From Trematomus loennbergii (taxonomy: Eukaryota > Chordata > Actinopteri > Perciformes > Nototheniidae), in the NCBI GenBank assembly GCA_012861695.1, contig JAAOOA010000028.1, positions 15,163,173 to 15,227,172 on the forward strand: a stretch of DNA of 64,000 bases, given 5' to 3'. Below the pieces are notes generated by a model, which worked only from the letters and a program-made list of their open reading frames with translations, had not been told where the DNA came from and did not search any database. How positions within the stretch are numbered: position 1 is the stretch's first letter; every line of letters starts with the position of its first letter. Of this stretch, positions 57,076 through 64,000 are shown one piece after another. Both the position numbers and the translations under genes were made by a program.

Positions 57076-58028
57076 TTAGCATTTAAGCAAGGGCCAATCG
57101 CCATCATTTGACACACATAGCTACCCGGTGCATTTCAAGTGATGTCAAAGAGTCCTGACCAAGAACATTTATATTCGACAAGTGGGCAATGTGAACCGTT
57201 GGAAGTACAATATACAATTTGTACGACTTAATAAGTTAACTATTGCAGCATGTGCCCTAAAGAGAGGAAGGTTGACTGCCACAGGAAGGATATGGTTGTA
57301 GAAAAATATAAAGAGATGGACAAACATTTTGCTGTAGAAAGCTGCTGCTTATTTCCACTAGCCACTGAAAAACTTGTCAACTGTAAAACTGATGATGTTA
57401 ATGTATTAAAATGCAAACTTACTGCCTTGCTTGCACTGGACTGGTCTTAGCTTTATCGGTATTGACATCCAGCACAGATGTGAGGAGCTGAGAAGCTAAT
57501 TACATTTATCAATAGCAGAGAGCTAATGGAGAGTTTCCCTTTGCGCTGTGGATTTTAACACCTGCCATTAACAAGTCAAACTTGACCTGGAACAACCTGA
57601 CTGTGATAGGGCTGTAGATGCATTCAGTTCAGTATGGAGGATCAGGGTCTGTTGCCCATCAGTAACAGATGACTTGTGAAGGCAAAGTGACAGTTTTGGC
57701 TACATGTGCTGACCTATATTCTGTGAGTGTGTGTGTTTGTGCATTTGAGCGTTTGACTGTGCAAGTGACAGATGAAAAAATATCTTTTTGTGAAGGTTCA
57801 ACTGGCAAAAGCAGCAAAGTTCATTCTCTCTGAGTAACTTTCTTTTCTGCTTATACGTTTATAAACTGCAGCAAAAGCTTTTCACTGGACTCTGTGCAGA
57901 AATGTCTGTATTTGTGAGTTGGCCATAAGGGACATCATTTATGTAAGCTTAATATTTGTTCCACAGCTCAGCTTAGTCTGTCAGGACCTCGACACAAACT
58001 GATGGACCCAAATGCACGACCCAGAGAC
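57076..58028. other. No gene recognised
   Basis: AT-rich DNA. From about 57980 (GTCAGGACCTCGACACAAAC) it seems to enter a dispersed repeat that resumes after 58780 and again after 59260, and is interrupted by two MITEs. Confidence 0.4.
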
Positions 58029-58031
58029 AAA

Positions 58032-58777
58032 GGCCCAATCCCACACCACGCCCTACACCCTACCCCTACACACTCCCCCTCCGTGACAGAGTGAACTCCG
58101 TGGAGTGACCCTCGCAGCTCAACGAGGCTCCCTCCTGTCAGATGGAGATAGTAAATACAGCGGCAAGCTTTGGGACAAACTCCCCTCTCTCCGGCAGAAA
58201 CAGGAAATGCCGTAACTGTAACAACGGTTTCAAATCAGCATCTCTTGGACAAAACATTACAATTAATAACTCAAATAAAACTCCAAACATCTTTAATTGT
58301 GTTACTTTTTTGTAAAGTTATTTTAGTTTTAAACCTGATTTTTTATAAGCTTCTTAGTTTTTGCAACAGTCTGTAAATATACACAACTTTATAATAAAAT
58401 GCACACATTTACCTTTTTCTAGACTAAACACAGGTATACGATCCTAAGTTAAACAAATATGAGGTTATCATGAGGTTGTTAACATCGCAGTTTATCAGTG
58501 GATGTTTGCTGGAACAGTTTGTAAACAGCGTGTTTCCTGATGGACACACCCAGCGTGACTCCGGTCAGGTAGAGACCGGTCTCCAGTCAGCACCGCTGCA
58601 GACTCGCTGTTTGAGGGCTTGATAGCCCACTCCCCCTCCACACCGCTCCACACTCGTTGGTTTGGAACAGCGCTTAATGTGGCGGACCCTCCGCGCGAAT
58701 GCGCAAACGGAGGGGTAGTGTGTAGTGTGTAGTGTGTAGTGGTGTGTAGGGCGTAGGGCGTGGTTTGGGATTGGGCC
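58032..58777. mobile_element. Harbinger-like MITE
   Basis: Terminal repeats GGCCCAATCCCA and TGGGATTGGGCC; AAA at both sides (58029-58031 and 58778-58780) as a 3-bp duplication. The ends extend as imperfect repeats of CACGCCCTAC and GTAGGGCGTG. A TAGTGTG repeat lies at about 58716-58741. Superfamily inferred from duplication length. Confidence 0.7.
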
Positions 58778-58923
58778 AAAGTCTTGAATGTAACAAAAAT
58801 GTATATTTTATTTCAAAGATCAGGTCATTCCTTTTAACAGAGTAGGTACTGGAATGAACAAAAAGCGCTCACAAGGAGGAGAAAACTATGCATAACAAAA
58901 GAGAACTTAAGAAAGAAACTTAA

Positions 58924-59260
58924 AGGTGGGGTAGGTAATTTTGGAGAAACCAGCTCGAGTGCACTAGAATTTGAAAATACACAGCCGTAAGAAATCTGCT
59001 ACTTCCTTACAGAGCCCCTCCTCCAACACACATGAACGCGCACATGACCAATGAGGGCACGAGATAAGTTTGTGCACAGATGGAAGGCTGACAGGCAGGT
59101 AGGCCATCCAGTTATTTTAGCCATTTCCACAAATGACATTTTTTTATGGATTTGTTTTCAAAGCACTTAAGATATTCATTGCTATCGGGATGTTAAGAGC
59201 ATTCCATGGAATATAACAAAAAGTGTATCTCGAGCCGGTTTCTCAAACTTACCTACCCCA
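58924..59260. mobile_element. TTAA-flanked MITE, family 3, copy 2 (inverted)
   Basis: Starts after TTAA (58920-58923) with AGGTGGGGTAGGTAATTTT. It matches 8510-8882 in reverse orientation: ATTCCATGGAATATAACAAA and GCTATCGGGATGTTAAGAGC are shared. The right end stops at CTACCCCA and lacks the terminal CCTTTAA, so it is slightly truncated. Confidence 0.85.
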
Positions 59261-60384
59261 CTGCTTAGCTGAGGCCTGGCACGACCATTCGGGGAAACAA
59301 ACAAGACGAACTGACACAGGACAGGGGAGAGACAGGACTATTTAAACATGAGGTGAGTGGGAACAGGTGGAAACAATCAGGGGCGGGGCAGACACTGATG
59401 ATGGCGGGAAAAACACACAAGGGGAGGAAGAAACAGGGCCTGAAATGAAAGAGGTAAGTACAAAATAAAACAGGAAATGACAGACAAAATACATAAACAT
59501 AACTAACACATTTGAGGAGACACAACATAGTCAGATAGATAGATGGATGCTTTTAAAAGGGACCAATTGTTGTTTTTTTTATTTTGTGTTCATGTAATTG
59601 GTCTGCAAAGGCTAACATCCCAAAGGTACCTCTATAAGGGACTTTCTCTCCCCCCCTGCCTGAGTCCACTCTATTGGACTCCTTTGTCCCCTTCCATGAC
59701 AGAGTGTCATCAATTCGTAACACTCACACTTCTGTTGGCTAGTGCATTGACGTTATGAGCTCTTTCTGAGATTGAAGCATGTTACCATGTCACAGTAGAG
59801 GCACAAAATACAAATATGAAACCTGAAAGTTAGCATCAAAGGGCCCCTTTAAACAAATCCAAAACGTTTAAACCTACAAGTCAAATCATCTGTATTCAAC
59901 ACAAGGGGACAGTGGCTTAACAAGTAACCCATTGTTAGAGTTTGGAGGTATTTACTAACAATTAACAGATAGCATAGCTAGCTTAGCCCTAACCGCACAA
60001 ATCATCAAAAAAGTCCTGAGGTTAAGATGTAGCTCATATAATGTAAAAGGATCAAATGAATATTGAAACCTCTCCTGGTTTATTATTGGGCAGCAGATAA
60101 TGATTTTTAACAAATCACATTTTTATTTTATTCTGTGTTTTACAATTAACGATGGCTTATGTTTTTGTTGAACAACTTTTTTATGCACTTGTGTCTCTCC
60201 CACAAATTCCTGTGGTTATCTCAGCTTCTTTTTTGTATGCTATCACGCCTCCTACTGGTCTTTGCATCTCTGCAGCAGCATGCAGAGTGTAAATTGTAAT
60301 TATCACCTCTCGGTCCAGAAATACCCACACAAACCCTATGGTGTACAACATCTGAGGCTTCAGAGGGGTGTTCACACAAGTCTG
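59261..60384. other. No gene recognised
   Basis: Purine-rich first part (to about 59510) may be the remainder of the repeat begun near 57980. The rest is AT-rich and appears unique. Confidence 0.4.
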
Positions 60385-60482
60385 TCTGTGTGTGTGTATG
60401 TGTCTGTGTGTCGTGTGTGTGTGTGTGTGTGGTGTGTGTGTGTGTGTGTGTGTGTTTGTGTGTGTGTGTATGTGTTTTGTTT
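60385..60482. repeat. GT dinucleotide array
   Basis: About 95 bases of interrupted GT/TG repeats. Cys/Val-rich and His/Thr-rich reading frames here are artefacts. Confidence 0.95.
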
Positions 60483-63400
60483 GTTGTGTGTAAATACTTT
60501 GAAAGCTTGCTGAGAGGACCAAAAATACATCTTTCCACACTGTGCATTCTAGAAATAATGCATCTTGGATCATGTTTTTACCAGTTACTTTGCCTACTTT
60601 GTCCAACATTTATTTTAAATAAATAAATATTCTTTAAGACAGATCAATGAATGCATATATACAAATGTTGAAAAGGTTAAATTGATTTATATCGGGTGGA
60701 GGAAAAAGTGAGTATATTTTATGAATGTTGTTGGGTTGAGTCAGTGGTAAGCTCAATACAATTTCAAATAAATGACGAGGGAGATGTTTAATTGTATATC
60801 AATAAATACAAATTATATTCCCTTGCTATAATTTAAATGGATGCATGTTTGTGGATTAGATAACACTCACAGCAAGAGTACCTAAAGAAAAGAAAATTGG
60901 AGACAGGAATAGTAAAGAGTCTGCAGCAATACTAGCAGCCCTGTGAGGACGCACTTAATCTGCAATAAATGATATAAGCTCATATCATTTTCATAATGTT
61001 CACCGTTTAGGTTTAGCACATACAACAAACTCACAAAAAGTTGCTAATATGTAACCTTTTTCATGCAGGGGGGCCAATTAGATTTATGATCTGTGTGATG
61101 CAATACATGTGATTTTCAACAAATTATAAAGCCATTTTCTTATTGTCCTCTGCCTACCTACAAAACACTATTTTCACTTGAGGAAATGTTCAAGTGAACG
61201 GGGCATGAATTAAAGATGCAATCTCAAATGGAAAATAAATGTTAAGAGTGTACAATCAGTCGTAATTATTCACAACAGGATGTGGTACAGTTGTAACGCT
61301 GGAGTAGTGGGCCTCTTATATATCTTTTCTGGCACAGATATCCCTTTCACTGTGAAGACATACGTGCAAAGATGAAGGAAATTACATTACACATTCAATA
61401 TTCATACTACGCCAGTTCACCTTCCACCTTGCTCACTTTCATTCAGTCTATTTCATCCTTTCTGTCTCACCTTATTCCCCTCTGTACTCCACATTGGTAA
61501 AGTTAGGTGTTGTGCCCTAAATGCCATTTTGATGTAGTGTGAAGTAACTACTTGATGGCTTAGGCGCAATTGTTGCTAAAAACAAATTGTGGTGGGAAAT
61601 GACGGGCGGCTCAAGGTCACCCGGGAGAATCATTTCAGAATGTGGTTTCATTTTTGATCCGGTAATGAGAGAAGGGACCTGGATTACAGAGCTGAATGAA
61701 TGCCCCCCCGACTGTCCACTGTTCATAGCTCAATCATTCGCTTTGGCTTCAAGCTGTACCTCTGCTGCTCAGGTACTGTCATCACTCATTTTTAGCACAT
61801 GTCCTCACACTGTTTTTATCAGCGTCTATAGGTTATGTGTTTAAAATGAAAAACCGGTACACAACCTTGTACGTCAGCGAAACTGTTGTTCATTCACAGT
61901 TTGTTTATAGGGAATGTCCAAATAACGCATACATTCCGAAAATGAATTATTAAATAATCATGCAAATGAACACAGATTGTACAATTTATTGTTTACGTCA
62001 ATATATTGTAATGTTATTGTAAGTTGCTATTCAGTAAAAAACACTATATTTTCTTCAAAATAATCTATATCACTGTGTACTTTCAGAGGTTCAGACCATG
62101 GCTCTTTATTTCCAAACAACAAAATACTGACACCCCCGGAGTGAATTTTCCAATGCACCCCTTTGGCAGCTTGCATCACATGTTTCCAACCCATCAGTTA
62201 TGCATGGCAAAAGTAAATGGTTTGAAAATACTGTTATTGCTACAATAATCGTTTTTTCCTTCCAGGTATTGATTACATTTTGGTGGTATTTGCTAATGTC
62301 TGATGTTTAGTTGTCAGGGTTCCCACACTTTCTTAAGAATCAAAATCAAGGACTTTCCAATGACCAATTTTCCTCAAATTCAACAGACACAGATTAGATT
62401 AATCACTGTGACACAGAAGACAATAAAAAGAGAGGGGCTTGTATGTGTAAATACTTCTTAATTGCACTGTATATTCTCAAACACAGCACAGCTATACAAA
62501 ATATTGTGTAAGTTGAGTTTACCACTGATATATAACAAACAGCAATATCCTATAACATCCTTGGACTTTCCATGACTGCAGACAGACAAAAAAGTCTTAG
62601 GCCCCCGAACAAAATAACAATATATATATCTCAGCTGTGACTGGACCAAACAGAGAAAAGCCCACAAGCGCTGCATCCCCTGAGTGTTGGTGCTTGAAGC
62701 AGTAAATCCCTGAAGGGCTCCGAGTGGATCGAGCAGCTGAGACAAAGCAGGGAAGAGACACTCCTTACATGAAAATGTAACTCCAAGCAACTTGTCCTTC
62801 TGGAAAAAAGATTCGGGAAACACTCAAGTTGCTCTTCTAAAAAATGTAATGCGGTACATTCTATTACTGATGTAATCCAGGATACATGTCAGTGTCGAGT
62901 GGGACACCTCATTGCTAAAACACCAAACCAAACAATCCCATCTTTTTTGCACACTATTACTTAACTATGGTGAGGTGATACCAAAATAGGTGTGCAAAAT
63001 GTTTGACTCAAAAGCGTGTCAATTTAAAACTCACTTGTTCTCCAAAACTCTAAATGAGACTAAACTTATTTTAAAAAAGCAGGATAAAAAGTCTTAAAAT
63101 GAAGCAGAGTGACAAAAACAATTTATATTTATATGATTTTGATTTGAAGAAACCATTTACTTTGCAGAGGATTAAGACAACTTAACAGATGTATTTAGCT
63201 CTTGTCAAGTGTTTTTTCCATATACAAACAATAGTAAAACAGTGCTTAGTTTTCTAACTAAGGCAGTGCAGAATTCAGAGAGGCTGCTGGAGCCGACTAA
63301 ACACTTTACATGCAAATATGTCACCATAATGACCATTTTCATTGAACCATACTTCCCAAATGCCCACCATCTGCGCATCAATAGAAAACATACGTTAGTG

Positions 63401-64000
63401 GTTCTGTGGGTGCAACACCAATTTCAAAATAAAGCAAAAAACATGGAAAAAAGTGTCCATGTAGAAAAATCACTAAGCACATTTTCTAAAACATAAAATA
63501 CATTTTCCTAGTTGTTATTCTCATCACTAGAGTATGTTCAGCTATTTCTTTTAAATGCTTTATATCGCAAATCATTTTTTAGTGTAGAGAAGGCCTCTGT
63601 TTTCTCTTTCTCTGCAAGCCAGGTGGCAATTAAACAGCCACTTAGCTTTTCTGAGAATTCTGCTAAATTAGGCTGAGTACTCCAGTCCAGTAGAGAGTGT
63701 CTTGTTTATGTGCTGTGAAGCAATGAAAAAAAGATATTGGCAGAAATCTGTGTTTATCATGTTGGTTACTTGTGTAGACAAACACATGCAGCTGTACTGA
63801 ATAAGACTCTGACAACATTAAGCCACACCCACAACATTTGAAAAACCATTTATAAACAACTACATCTAAATAATCCATACATGTAGACTGATGAGTTACT
63901 TCTGATGTGGACTCTCAGTTTAACTCATAGTTCAGTTATGAGTGAAAATATAGGGGTGCTACAAACAACAAACATGTTTTCAATTGTCCTGTGGTCAATA
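60483..64000. other. AT-rich DNA to the window end, no gene recognised
   Basis: I found no motif-bearing frame, SINE, LINE tail or terminal inverted repeat. It is the longest stretch of apparently single-copy DNA in the right part of the window. A CA/TA-rich patch near 62610-62640 is short. Confidence 0.5.

Noticed and set aside
60181..60609. His/Thr-rich and Cys/Val-rich frames on both strands.
   Set aside because: Produced by the GT array.
61517..61844. Overlapping frames on both strands that look protein-like in composition.
   Set aside because: No recognisable domain, no splice support, and both strands open, so chance is likely.

Overview
The window looks like intergenic, transposon-packed DNA from a ray-finned (teleost) fish. 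The evidence is the repertoire: a BEL/Pao LTR retrotransposon, L2- and Rex1/CR1-type LINE pieces, three tRNA-derived SINEs with typical fish tails, many hAT derivatives with 8-bp target duplications, several families flanked by TTAA, long dinucleotide arrays and AT-rich single-copy DNA. I see no complete host gene. Nothing bacterial, no rRNA or tRNA gene and no CRISPR array was seen. All superfamily names come from reading termini and motifs, not from a database search.

1-9 kb: an exon of a DDE integrase-like gene (1-508, one frame break, then a splice donor); a TTAA-flanked MITE split by an insertion that ends in an 83-bp hairpin; a two-exon HECT ligase-like fragment on the minus strand (4472-5222); and more TTAA-flanked MITEs. 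9-25 kb: mostly AT-rich DNA with nothing recognisable, interrupted by LINE tails, a tandemly repeated block that keeps a splice-donor-like site (11-12.3 kb), a SINE (17.2 kb) and two copies of a longer TTAA element (18-20.7 kb).

25-35.4 kb: a BEL/Pao retrotransposon with both LTRs and a 5-bp target duplication (ACTAC). Its 5' LTR carries a hAT element. Its gag-protease ORF is cut at a TTAA by a 5.5-kb element, which contains a LINE, which contains a MITE. After the insertion the pol reading resumes briefly and then runs into sequence that reads as surfeit locus protein 6 (SURF6), lying between pol and the 3' LTR. This is the most interesting observation: an apparent capture of cellular mRNA by an LTR retrotransposon.

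36.2-50.7 kb: a second nest. A 14.5-kb structure has inverted arms of more than 1.2 kb and an exact 9-bp flanking duplication (TTAAATACT), so it reads as one long-terminal-inverted-repeat element. Its centre holds a piggyBac-like relic and an L2 LINE with two further insertions. Its right arm holds two hAT elements; the larger contains a 4.2-kb element with terminal inverted repeats of about 0.7 kb, which itself contains another MITE and LINE pieces.

51.5-54.3 kb: a GC-rich block of about 470-bp tandem units on the minus strand. Each encodes a SAP-like helix motif, and they are preceded by an acidic/serine-rich start exon with a strong Kozak context; a hAT element with a BED finger sits in the third unit. 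54.3-64 kb: AT-rich DNA with one SINE, a Harbinger-like MITE, a second copy of a TTAA MITE and a GT array.
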